From NCBI GenBank assembly GCA_027306955.1, contig DAHUXX010000186.1:1-11129 (forward strand): DNA of 11,129 nt, written 5' to 3'. The notes under the pieces were generated by a model, which ran no database searches, was not told the origin of the DNA, and saw only the letters and a program-made list of their open reading frames with translations. Shown here one piece after another: positions 1 to 6,055 of the stretch. The stretch's first letter is position 1. Each line of letters starts with the position of its first letter. The stretch is from Acetobacteraceae bacterium. GTDB taxonomy: Bacteria > Pseudomonadota > Alphaproteobacteria > Acetobacterales > Acetobacteraceae. A program made the translations under genes and the position numbers.

Positions 1-112
1 AAATTTCTTTCATTATGTCAAGCGCAAATTTTAGATATTTAACTCTGCTATGGGCTATATAGTCATTCACGCTTGCACAGTAGAATACTACTTACACTTG
101 CTACTCCACCTC
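1..112. other. AT-rich block of foreign composition at the left edge
   Basis: The first ~112 bases are mostly A and T (for example AAATTT, TTTTAGATATTTAA), whereas everything from about position 113 is above 65% GC with the codon bias typical of this genome. The change is abrupt and falls inside the open frame of the MFS transporter, exactly where family-like residues begin (SGAAAG, codon at 113). I recognise no gene, terminal repeat or insertion sequence end in it. It may be the edge of an inserted element, a deletion joint, or an assembly artefact at a contig end. The sequence alone does not decide. Confidence 0.6.
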
Positions 113-1174
113 AGTGGCGCGGCGGCAGGCTTCGCCGCGGGGCTGCCCTTCGTCGCCACCATCGCCACGCGCCTCTTCGCCGGCGGCTTCGCGGACCGCC
201 ATGGCGGGCGCCGCGGCATGACCTGGGGCCTCGCGGTCTATGTCGCGGCCAGCCTCATCGGCCTTGCCTCCACCATCCCCGCCCTGCCGCGCCTGGCTTC
301 CTACGGCGTGCTGCTTGCCGGGCGCCTGCTGCTCGGCCTGGGCGAGAGCCTCACCCTGGTGGGCATGCTCGGCTGGGGTATCAACGTCGCCGGCACGGCG
401 CGCGCCGGGCGCTTCATCGCGCTCATGGGCATGGGCATGTACGGCGCCTTCGCGTTCGGTGCGCCGCTTGGCCTCGGCCTCTACCAGCGCCTCGGGTTCC
501 CGGGCCTGATGCTCACGGCGGCGGTGCTGCCGCTCGCGGGCCTGGTCATGATCCGCAGGCTGCCGCCCGCCGCCCCGCACGCGGGGCCGAGGGGCACCTC
601 GCGCGCCGGGCTGTGGCGCATGCTGCGCGGCATCGGCCGCCCCGGCATCGTCGTCGGGCTGCAAGGCGTGGGCATCGCCGCCATCGGCGCGTTCACCGCG
701 CTCGATTTCGTCGCCCATCACTGGCCGCGCGCCTGGCTCGGCCTCACCTGCTTCGCCGCCGGCTTCGTCCTCATGCGCATCGTCGGCGGACGCCTGCCGG
801 ACCGGCTCGGCGGCGTGCGCGTCGCGCTCTTCTCGCTCGCCGTCGAGGCGATTGGGCAGGCCGTGCTCTTCCTCGCACCGGGGCCGCTTACGGCGCTCGC
901 CGGCGTGCTGCTCACCGGGCTCGGCTGTTCGCTCGTCTACCCCGCGATGGCGATTGTGGTGGTTCACCGCGTGGCGCCGCAGCTTCGCGTCACCGCCATG
1001 GGCGGATTCTCCGCCTTCCAGGATCTCGCCTACGCCACCACCGGCCCGCTCGCGGGCCTGCTCGTGGACCGTTTCGGCGTCGCGGTCGCGTTCCTTGTGG
1101 GCGCAGTCGCCGCCGCCGCCGGCCTGTTCGCGGCCATCACCATGGCGCGCGCCCCAGCGGCGGCGAGCCGGTAG
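50..1174 (+). CDS. MFS transporter with replaced N-terminus (probably truncated)
   Basis: This is a major facilitator superfamily inner-membrane transporter, similar in style to the YfcJ/YhhS sugar-efflux-type group; the substrate is unknown. The body is a run of hydrophobic segments typical of the family. The loop between helices 2 and 3 carries the signature GGFADRHGGRRG (residues 45-56), and GGRLPDRLGGVRVALF later is the equivalent loop of the second half. The family normally has about 12 helices and 390-400 residues. Here helix 1 and the following loop are missing. Residues 1-21 (MGYIVIHACTVEYYLHLLLH...) come from the AT-rich left-edge block and look unlike an MFS start. The ATG at 50 is simply the first in frame, with no good ribosome binding site. 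The protein is probably non-functional or mis-assembled, although residues from about 22 onward are intact. It converges on the isochorismatase-fold gene, with only 52 bp between the stop codons and no obvious terminator. Confidence 0.7.
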   Translation: MGYIVIHACTVEYYLHLLLHLSGAAAGFAAGLPFVATIATRLFAGGFADRHGGRRGMTWGLAVYVAASLIGLASTIPALPRLASYGVLLAGRLLLGLGESLTLVGMLGWGINVAGTARAGRFIALMGMGMYGAFAFGAPLGLGLYQRLGFPGLMLTAAVLPLAGLVMIRRLPPAAPHAGPRGTSRAGLWRMLRGIGRPGIVVGLQGVGIAAIGAFTALDFVAHHWPRAWLGLTCFAAGFVLMRIVGGRLPDRLGGVRVALFSLAVEAIGQAVLFLAPGPLTALAGVLLTGLGCSLVYPAMAIVVVHRVAPQLRVTAMGGFSAFQDLAYATTGPLAGLLVDRFGVAVAFLVGAVAAAAGLFAAITMARAPAAASR

Positions 1175-1226
1175 AGCGATATCCGGTCGGGATGAGTGTC
1201 CGTCTGTTCCAACACGACCCTCGATC

Positions 1227-1877
1227 CTACGCGGCGGGGCCCTCATGCGTGTTGCGGCGGTGCCAGTCGTCCAGTTGCGCCAGCACCGTCCTGAGGTCGG
1301 ACACGTCGACATAGCGGCGCCCGATGTCGCGCAGATTGTCCCGGTGTGGCTGCTCCTCGATGTCGCCGACGCAATCCTCGGGAACGATGGTGCGATAGCG
1401 ATAGCTGAAGCTGTCGAGCGCGGTGGCGCGGATGCAGCCGCTGGTGTTGCAGCCGGTCACGATGACGGTATCGACGCGCTCCTTGGTGAAATAGTCCGCG
1501 ACCCCGGTGTTGAAGAAGATCGAAGGCCCTTTCTTCACCACCGCGAGGTCGTAGGTGGGGTCGTAGACGCGCGGGTCGATCGGCGCGCTCGGGTGGTCGT
1601 GCAGGAAGGTCTCGCGCACCGCCGTGATCTTCCAGTACGGCATCTCGCGCTCGTTCATATAGGCGGTGTTGCAGGTTGCGACCGGCACGCCATAGCGGCG
1701 CGCGACCTCGAGCAGCCTGATCGTGTTCTCCAAGGCGCGCATCACGAGCGCGGCGCCGCCGAGCGGGTATCGCGCGTCGGTGAAGGCGAGCATGAAGTCC
1801 ACCACCACGATGCCCGGTTTCCTGCCGAAGCCGACCTCGATCTCGCCATAGCTGCGCCTTGCGTAATCGTCGGTCAT
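1227..1877 (-). CDS. isochorismatase-fold amidohydrolase (N-carbamoylsarcosine amidase-like)
   Basis: This is a cysteine hydrolase of the isochorismatase superfamily, probably cytoplasmic, cleaving an amide or carbamoyl group. The catalytic triad is visible with residues numbered from the chosen start: Asp27 in GIVVVDFMLAFTD, a Lys at 115 (or 116) in VVKKGPSIFF, and the nucleophile Cys148 in TGCNTSGCIRAT. The motif TGCNTSGCIRAT followed by VPEDCVGD is close to N-carbamoylsarcosine amidase and maleamate amidase; the true substrate cannot be read from sequence. Length is 216 residues, normal for the family. The ATG at 1877 is preferred over the one at 1904 because GAGG lies 9 nt upstream of it, while nothing suitable precedes 1904. 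It lies 70 bp downstream of mazG on the same strand and may be co-transcribed, although the functions are unrelated. Confidence 0.85.
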   Translation of the reverse strand: MTDDYARRSYGEIEVGFGRKPGIVVVDFMLAFTDARYPLGGAALVMRALENTIRLLEVARRYGVPVATCNTAYMNEREMPYWKITAVRETFLHDHPSAPIDPRVYDPTYDLAVVKKGPSIFFNTGVADYFTKERVDTVIVTGCNTSGCIRATALDSFSYRYRTIVPEDCVGDIEEQPHRDNLRDIGRRYVDVSDLRTVLAQLDDWHRRNTHEGPAA

Positions 1878-1886
1878 CGGCCTCGA

Positions 1887-1890
1887 CCTC
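1887..1890 (-). promoter_or_regulatory. ribosome binding site deciding the amidohydrolase start
   Basis: GAGG on the minus strand (within ACGAGGTC) lies 9 nt before the ATG at 1877. The alternative in-frame ATG at 1904 has no purine-rich stretch at the right distance. This supports the shorter 216-residue protein. Confidence 0.5.
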
Positions 1891-1947
1891 GTTGCGTGGC
1901 TCATGGAGCGGTACCCGACGACGGTACGCGCACAGGGCAGGGGGCGG

Positions 1948-2757
1948 TCAAGCCGGCTTCTCTTCCCGCTTCACCGTCTGCCAGGCGTCTTCCATCGTCT
2001 CCAGCGTCGCGTCCTGCGGCGCCAGGCCGCGCCGCGCGAGCACCGCCTCCACGCCACGGAACCGCCGCTCGAACTTGTCGTTGCCGGCGCGCAGACAGGT
2101 CTCGGGGTCGAGCTCGAGCTTGCGCGCCAGGTTGGCGACGACGAACAGGATGTCGCCCATCTCGTCCGCAAGCCGCTCGCGGTCGCCGCCCGAGATCTCC
2201 GCGCGCAGCTCCCCAACCTCCTCGGCGAGCTTGTCGAGCACGCGCTCCGCGTCCGGCCAGTCGAACCCCACGCGCGCCGCCCGCCTGGTCAACTTCAGCG
2301 CGCGGGTGAGGGCAGGCAGCCCCTGCGGAATCCCCGCGAGCGTCCCTCGCTCCGCCCGCGCGCCGCGTTCCTCGCGCTTCTGCGCCTCCCAGGCGTCGGT
2401 CTGCGCCGCGGCATCCCGCGCGGCCGCGTCCGCGAAAACATGCGGATGCCGGCGGATCATCTTGTCCACGATGCGTTTCGCGACGTCCTCGAAGCGGAAC
2501 GCCCCGCGCTCCTCGGCCAGGCGCGCGTGGTAGACCACCTGGAACAGCAGATCTCCAAGTTCGTCCTCGAGTGCGGCCATGTCGCCGCGGTCGATCGCGT
2601 CCGCCACCTCGTAGGCTTCCTCGATCGTGTAGGGCGCGATCGTCGCGAAATCCTGCACCTTGTCCCACGGGCAGCCATGCTCGGGGTCGCGCAGGGCGGC
2701 CATCACCGTGATCAGCCGGGCCATGGGCTCGTCGTCGCGAGGCGGGTTCCTGTCCAT
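1948..2757 (-). CDS. mazG: nucleoside triphosphate pyrophosphohydrolase MazG
   Basis: This all-alpha NTP pyrophosphohydrolase hydrolyses (d)NTPs to NMP and pyrophosphate and acts in the cytoplasm as a house-cleaning enzyme. Two tandem MazG domains are visible. The N-terminal one has GCPWDKVQDF (28-37), the metal-binding pair E47xxE50 in TIEEAYEV and E66xxD69 in EDELGDLLFQVV, and RRHPHVFAD (102-110). The C-terminal one has EEVGE (179-183) and DEMGDILFVV (198-207), ending with KFERRFR and LETMEDAWQ. The 269 residues compare well with about 263 in E. coli. The ATG at 2757 gives an N-terminus matching the family; the one at 2808 adds 17 unlikely residues and the one at 2724 is possible. None has a clear ribosome binding site, so the start is uncertain. 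The isochorismatase-fold gene follows it on the same strand. Confidence 0.92.
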   Translation of the reverse strand: MDRNPPRDDEPMARLITVMAALRDPEHGCPWDKVQDFATIAPYTIEEAYEVADAIDRGDMAALEDELGDLLFQVVYHARLAEERGAFRFEDVAKRIVDKMIRRHPHVFADAAARDAAAQTDAWEAQKREERGARAERGTLAGIPQGLPALTRALKLTRRAARVGFDWPDAERVLDKLAEEVGELRAEISGGDRERLADEMGDILFVVANLARKLELDPETCLRAGNDKFERRFRGVEAVLARRGLAPQDATLETMEDAWQTVKREEKPA

Positions 2758-2941
2758 GCCGGAGGCATAGACGCGCGGGGCTGCGATGCACAGACCCCAA
2801 TGCCGCATCGCCCATCAGCCAACCAGGTGGGTGCACAAGCCGACCCGACCCGCGCGACCAGGGACAGGTCGGATCAACCTTCGGACTGCGCCGGGCAAAC
2901 GGCACCATGTGCACCATAAAAACCGGGAGGCGCCGATCGCG

Positions 2942-3272
2942 GTTCAGGCGTTTGGCTACCTGGGCATCGGCAGCGCAAAGCTGGACGACTGGGTCGGGTC
3001 TGCCGGCAACGTCCTGGGCCGGCGTCGCGGTCAGGCGGGAGGGAAGGGCACTGGCGGACCAGCGTTACGTCAGCGAACTGATCTCCCTCGCCGACCCCGC
3101 CGGCAACCGCCTGGAGGCGTTTCACGGCGGGCACGTGGCGGACACGCCCTTCGTGCCCACGCGCGACATGTCCGGCTTCCGCACCGGGCCCATGGGCATG
3201 GGCATGGGCCACGTCCTGCTGATGGTGCCGGACGTGGACACAGCCTTCGCCCTCTACCGCGACGTGCCGGGC
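2942..3272 (+). pseudogene. remnant of an extradiol ring-cleavage dioxygenase (VOC fold)
   Basis: Two frames together spell pieces of a type I extradiol dioxygenase of the 2,3-dihydroxybiphenyl 1,2-dioxygenase kind. Positions 2942-3019 encode VQAFGYLGIGSAKLDDW and then GNVLG, the usual N-terminus. A frameshift near 3020-3027 moves reading to another frame, with VRREGRALA (to 3056) followed at once by YVSELISLADPAGNRLEAFH. The ~60 or more residues that normally lie between are deleted. The remnant continues through DMSGFRTGP and GMGHVLLMVPDVDTAF, which contains the first metal-ligand His of the second domain, and stops matching after YRDVPG near 3272. The rest of the catalytic domain, including the other His and the Glu ligand, is absent. 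A GGGCAT duplication gives MGMGMGHV. The gene is dead. Family recognition is from memory of motifs, not a search. Confidence 0.75.
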
Positions 3273-3350
3273 AACGACATCGCGCAGATCGAGGAACGGC
3301 GGGTCGCGGCCCGTCTCGGGCGGCACGCGAACGACCCGGCCGCGCAGGAT

Positions 3351-3780
3351 GGCGGCGGCGCGGAAAGGCGGGTTGCATTTGCCGCGGCCGGCGAGGCGCG
3401 CGAGGTCGTCCCCGGTCATGCAGAGACACTGGATGCAGGTCTCGCCGGCGCTCCGGACATCCATGGCGCCGAAGGTTTCGACGAGGTCGAAGATCTCGAG
3501 ATCGGCGAGGGGTTTCGGCACGTGGCGGGCGGGTGCGCGCGTGCATGACGGGATGCGTCTCGCCGGCCTCGCGTGCCTGGGCGGTGAGGTGTTCGACGAG
3601 TTCCTGGTCCTCGTTGTGGACCGAGGCGGGCAGGCCGGTCGTGGCGATCTCGCGGAAGGCGGCGCGCATCGTCGGGTGGTCGATGCGCGGGAAGCGCACT
3701 GCGTCGTATTCGTGGGTGGAGAGCTTGAAGGCGGTGACACCGCCGGCGGCGGCCGAGCGCGTGGCGCCGGCGATGGCGTC
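3351..3780 (-). pseudogene. remnant of a hydantoinase/dihydroorotase/allantoinase-type cyclic amidohydrolase
   Basis: Minus-strand fragments of a metal-dependent cyclic amidohydrolase are split over two frames. Positions 3780-3523 encode DAIAGATRSAAAGGVTAFKL, then DHPTMRAAFREIATTGLP, ASVHNEDQELVEHL and PVMHARTRPP, where VHNED holds a metal-ligand His typical of the family. A frameshift at about 3522 moves to the frame encoding LADLEIFDLVETFGAMDV, ETCIQCLCMTGDDLARL and GRGKCNPPFRAAA (to 3351). Between EIF and DLVETF, the segment of about 20 residues normally carrying the HxxH-like metal site (VHIxHxS) is deleted. The N-terminal HxH region and the C-terminal third are not found. The frame between about 3786 and 3829 (VDGPMHTASTRGW) may be another scrap. 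This was probably once a pyrimidine-, hydantoin- or allantoin-ring hydrolase; the exact member is unknown. Confidence 0.7.
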
Positions 3781-3929
3781 CAGCCGCGGGTGGAGGCGGT
3801 GTGCATGGGCCCGTCGACCAGGCAGGCAGGATGGCGGCGCCTCTTCCTTGCTTGCGCGTTACTTGCTCCGTGGAAGGCGCGTCACTAAGCAGCCTACGAA
3901 GGCGCGTGAGCATCGTCACGCCCGCAACC

Positions 3930-3934
3930 GGAGG
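3930..3934 (+). promoter_or_regulatory. ribosome binding site of prpD
   Basis: GGAGG sits 7 nt upstream of the ATG at 3942. It fixes the start there rather than at the further upstream in-frame start at 3801, whose extension would read antisense through the amidohydrolase remnant region. Confidence 0.8.
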
Positions 3935-3941
3935 ATCCGCC

Positions 3942-5441
3942 ATGAAGCTGCACACTGTCCGCGTGCACCCCTCGAAGGACCGCCTGCCGCGCGAGGAGCA
4001 GTTCGCGTGGAAAGTGGCGCAGGTCGCAGCCGATCGTGTCGCGGTGCCGAAGGACGTGGCGGAGATGATCGTCAACCGCATCATCGACAACGCCGCCGTG
4101 GCGCTCGCCGCGATCAACCGGCACCCCGTGGTCTCGGCGCGCGACATGGCGCTGGCGCGCCCGCACAAGGGCGGTGCCGCGATCTTCGGCGTTCCAGGAG
4201 CGAGGACGACGACGCCGGAATGGGCGGCCTGGGCGAACGGCACGGCGGTGCGCGAGCTCGACATGCACGACACGTTTCTTGCCGCCGACTACTCGCACCC
4301 CGGCGACAACATCCCGCCGATCCTGGCCGTCGCGCAGACGCGGGGTTGCTCCGGGCGCGACCTGATCCGCGGCATCGCCACGGGCTATGAGATTCAGATG
4401 AACCTGGTGCGCGCGATCTGCCTGCATGAGCACAAGATCGACCACATCGCGCATCTCTGCCCGGCGCAGGCGGCGGGAATCGGGACGCTGCTCCGGCTGA
4501 AGCCGGAGGTGATCTACCAGGGCGTGCAGCAGGCGGTGCATGTAAGCTTCACCACGCGCCAGTCGCGCAAGGGCGAGATCAGCTCGTGGAAGGCCTATGC
4601 GCCGGCGCACGCGGGCAAGCTCGCGGTGGAGGCGATCGATCGGGTGATGCGCGGCGAGGGCGCGCCGAGCCCGATCTGGGAGGGCGAGGATTCCGTCATC
4701 GCCTGGATGCTCGACGGGCCGGACGCGGAATACCACGTGCCGCTGCCCGAAGCGGGCGAGGCGAAGCGCGCGATCCTTTCGAGCTTCACCAAGGAGCACA
4801 GCGCGGAATACCAGAGCCAGGCGCTGATCGACCTGGCGTTCCGCGTGCGCGAACGGATCGCCGATCTCCGGCAGGTGGAAAAGATCGTGCTCCACACTTC
4901 GCATCATACGCACTACGTGATCGGCACCGGGGCGAACGATCCGCAGAAGATGGACCCCAACGCCAGCCGCGAGACGCTGGACCACTCGATCATGTACATC
5001 CTCGCGGTGGCGCTCGAGGACGGGCATTGGCATCACGTCGACAGTTACACTCGGAAACGTTCGACGCGGCCTTCGACCGTGCGGCTGTGGCACAAGATCG
5101 AGACGCGAGAGGATCCGCAGTGGACGCGACGCTATCACGCGAAGGACCCGAACGAGCTGGCGTTCGGCGGCAGGCTCGAGATCACGATGAAGAACGGCGA
5201 GCGGATCGTGGACGAGATGGCGGTGGCGAACGCGCATCCGCTGGGTGCGAAGCCCTTCGCGCGCGCCGACTACATTGCCAAATTCCGCACGCTGAGCGAG
5301 GGGATCGTGGCATCGCGCGAGGCGAATCGGTTTTTGGAAACCGTGCAGGACCTGGCGAGCCGGCCCGCGGGCGGGCTCGGCGGTCTCAACGTCGCCATAC
5401 CGGCGGCGAAGCTGGCGAAAGGCCGTCCGGGACTTCTTTGA
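3942..5441 (+). CDS. prpD: 2-methylcitrate dehydratase (MmgE/PrpD family)
   Basis: This cytoplasmic enzyme dehydrates 2-methylcitrate to 2-methyl-cis-aconitate in the methylcitrate cycle, which burns propionyl-CoA. The 499 residues begin MKLHTVRVHPSKDRLPREEQ, a start typical of bacterial PrpD (E. coli about 483). Conserved blocks include NRIIDNAAVALAAINR (45-60), the active-site-region motif ELDMHDTFLAADYSHPGDN (105-123), the GYEIQ helix, and HVSFTTRQSRKGEISSWKAY with the conserved KG and K residues. Later blocks are FTKEHSAEYQSQA and ETLDHSIMYILAVALEDG. No frameshift is visible. It stands alone: prpB and prpC are not next to it, the left flank is pseudogene debris and the right flank is a terminator. 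The mature family could also include related MmgE proteins with other substrates, but similarity to PrpD proper looks strong. Confidence 0.92.
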   Translation: MKLHTVRVHPSKDRLPREEQFAWKVAQVAADRVAVPKDVAEMIVNRIIDNAAVALAAINRHPVVSARDMALARPHKGGAAIFGVPGARTTTPEWAAWANGTAVRELDMHDTFLAADYSHPGDNIPPILAVAQTRGCSGRDLIRGIATGYEIQMNLVRAICLHEHKIDHIAHLCPAQAAGIGTLLRLKPEVIYQGVQQAVHVSFTTRQSRKGEISSWKAYAPAHAGKLAVEAIDRVMRGEGAPSPIWEGEDSVIAWMLDGPDAEYHVPLPEAGEAKRAILSSFTKEHSAEYQSQALIDLAFRVRERIADLRQVEKIVLHTSHHTHYVIGTGANDPQKMDPNASRETLDHSIMYILAVALEDGHWHHVDSYTRKRSTRPSTVRLWHKIETREDPQWTRRYHAKDPNELAFGGRLEITMKNGERIVDEMAVANAHPLGAKPFARADYIAKFRTLSEGIVASREANRFLETVQDLASRPAGGLGGLNVAIPAAKLAKGRPGLL

Positions 5442-5451
5442 TGTTGTTTGT

Positions 5452-5469
5452 GTCAAGAATTCTCTTGAC
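5452..5469. repeat. perfect 7-bp inverted repeat just after prpD
   Basis: GTCAAGA-ATTC-TCTTGAC has 7-bp arms (5452-5458 and 5463-5469) with a 4-nt loop, starting 11 nt after the prpD stop codon. There is no T-run after it, so it is not a classical terminator. It could stabilise the mRNA 3' end, help the terminator downstream, or be a dyad operator; the right arm also contains TTGAC. It lies in locally AT-richer sequence. Confidence 0.55.
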
Positions 5470-5494
5470 GAGCGCTATGAAATTCTGGAGTTAG

Positions 5495-5566
5495 GCGGCG
5501 CCGCGGCGGTGCGAGAGAGCATCGCGGCGGTGTTGCACCGGCGAGGCGCCGCGAAAATTTTTTTTT
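5495..5566 (+). terminator. rho-independent terminator of prpD
   Basis: GCGGCGCC (5495-5502) pairs perfectly with GGCGCCGC (5545-5552). An inner stem GGTGC (5508-5512) / GCACC (5535-5539) sits inside, and GAAAA then nine T residues (5558-5566) follow. The long loop is unusual for a minimal terminator, but the GC stem and T9 tract in such a GC-rich genome are strong signals. It closes the prpD transcript. Confidence 0.7.
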
Positions 5567-6055
5567 CCTGAGCGCGCCCGCGATGCGTGTTTTCGTTGAC
5601 ACGCGCGCCGCGATAGGCGGATAGCGGCAACAGCGCAGCCTCATCCGATTCGCCCCGCGTCAATTTCGTTTTGCGTTGCGAGCATACGGGCAGGGTTGCG
5701 TGCGACAGGGAAGGTACGGTCGATGGGCCGCAGTCTTGTCCGGATCAAGCGCAGTGCACCGCTGGTCAGCACCGGAGAGAGCTTTGCCCGCCGCCAGCCG
5801 GATGCCGCGAGCCGCATCGTTGCGAAAGACATCGTTGCGAAGGCGAGGGTAGCCGGTGCACGCCGGACCGAAACGGTTCGCCTGACGGGAGCTGGGGATG
5901 CGGGGCGTCGCGAGCGGCGCACCGGATCCAGAGCAGCGTCTCCGGGGGCAACCTCTCCGGTCCGCGGTCCATGTGGCGATGCGCCAACGCTCGCCAATGG
6001 GTCCGTAACTTCCGCCGGCCCACAACACACGGCACATCACAAGGAGTCCACCGAC
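5567..6055. other. gene-poor stretch and leader of the histone-like gene
   Basis: About 490 bp lie between the prpD terminator and the histone-like gene. I see no recognisable protein on either strand. It holds TTGACA at 5596-5601 followed 18 nt later by a poor GATAGC (5620-5625), a weak sigma-70-like candidate for the downstream gene. It also has a 12-nt direct repeat CATCGTTGCGAA at 5815-5826 and 5830-5841. The frame of the histone-like gene stays open upstream to 5696 without a stop codon, so a long N-terminal extension cannot be fully excluded, although nothing in it resembles a known domain. Confidence 0.5.
6041..6046 (+). promoter_or_regulatory. ribosome binding site of the histone-like gene
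   Basis: AAGGAG lies 9 nt upstream of a GTG at 6056. This favours GTG as the start over the ATG at 6077, whose only nearby alternative is AAGGA 10 nt upstream, inside the coding region proposed here. Confidence 0.65.

Noticed and set aside
101..1312. Minus-strand open frame of 403 codons over the MFS gene
   Set aside because: Rich in Arg, Glu, His and Ala with no fold-like pattern; it is the antisense shadow of a GC-rich transporter gene.
852..2309. Plus-strand open frame of 485 codons running through the isochorismatase-fold gene
   Set aside because: It is antisense to a clear enzyme with intact catalytic residues, and its own translation is low-complexity Arg/Ala/Pro.
1903..2919. Plus- and minus-strand frames of 338 codons in the mazG region
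   Set aside because: Both are shadows of mazG, which shows two complete metal-binding domains in another frame.
2907..3548. A 213-residue plus-strand protein as an intact gene
   Set aside because: Only residues ~41-122 resemble a dioxygenase; the rest is out-of-frame N-terminus and antisense of the amidohydrolase remnant.
3894..5456. Minus-strand open frame of 520 codons opposite prpD
   Set aside because: Long only because of GC-rich third positions; dominated by Arg/His/Val patterns typical of antisense frames, while prpD on the plus strand is well conserved.
5596..5625. Sigma-70 promoter TTGACA plus GATAGC
   Set aside because: The -35 is perfect but the -10 matches the consensus at only three positions, so it is mentioned in the gap entry and not called as a promoter.
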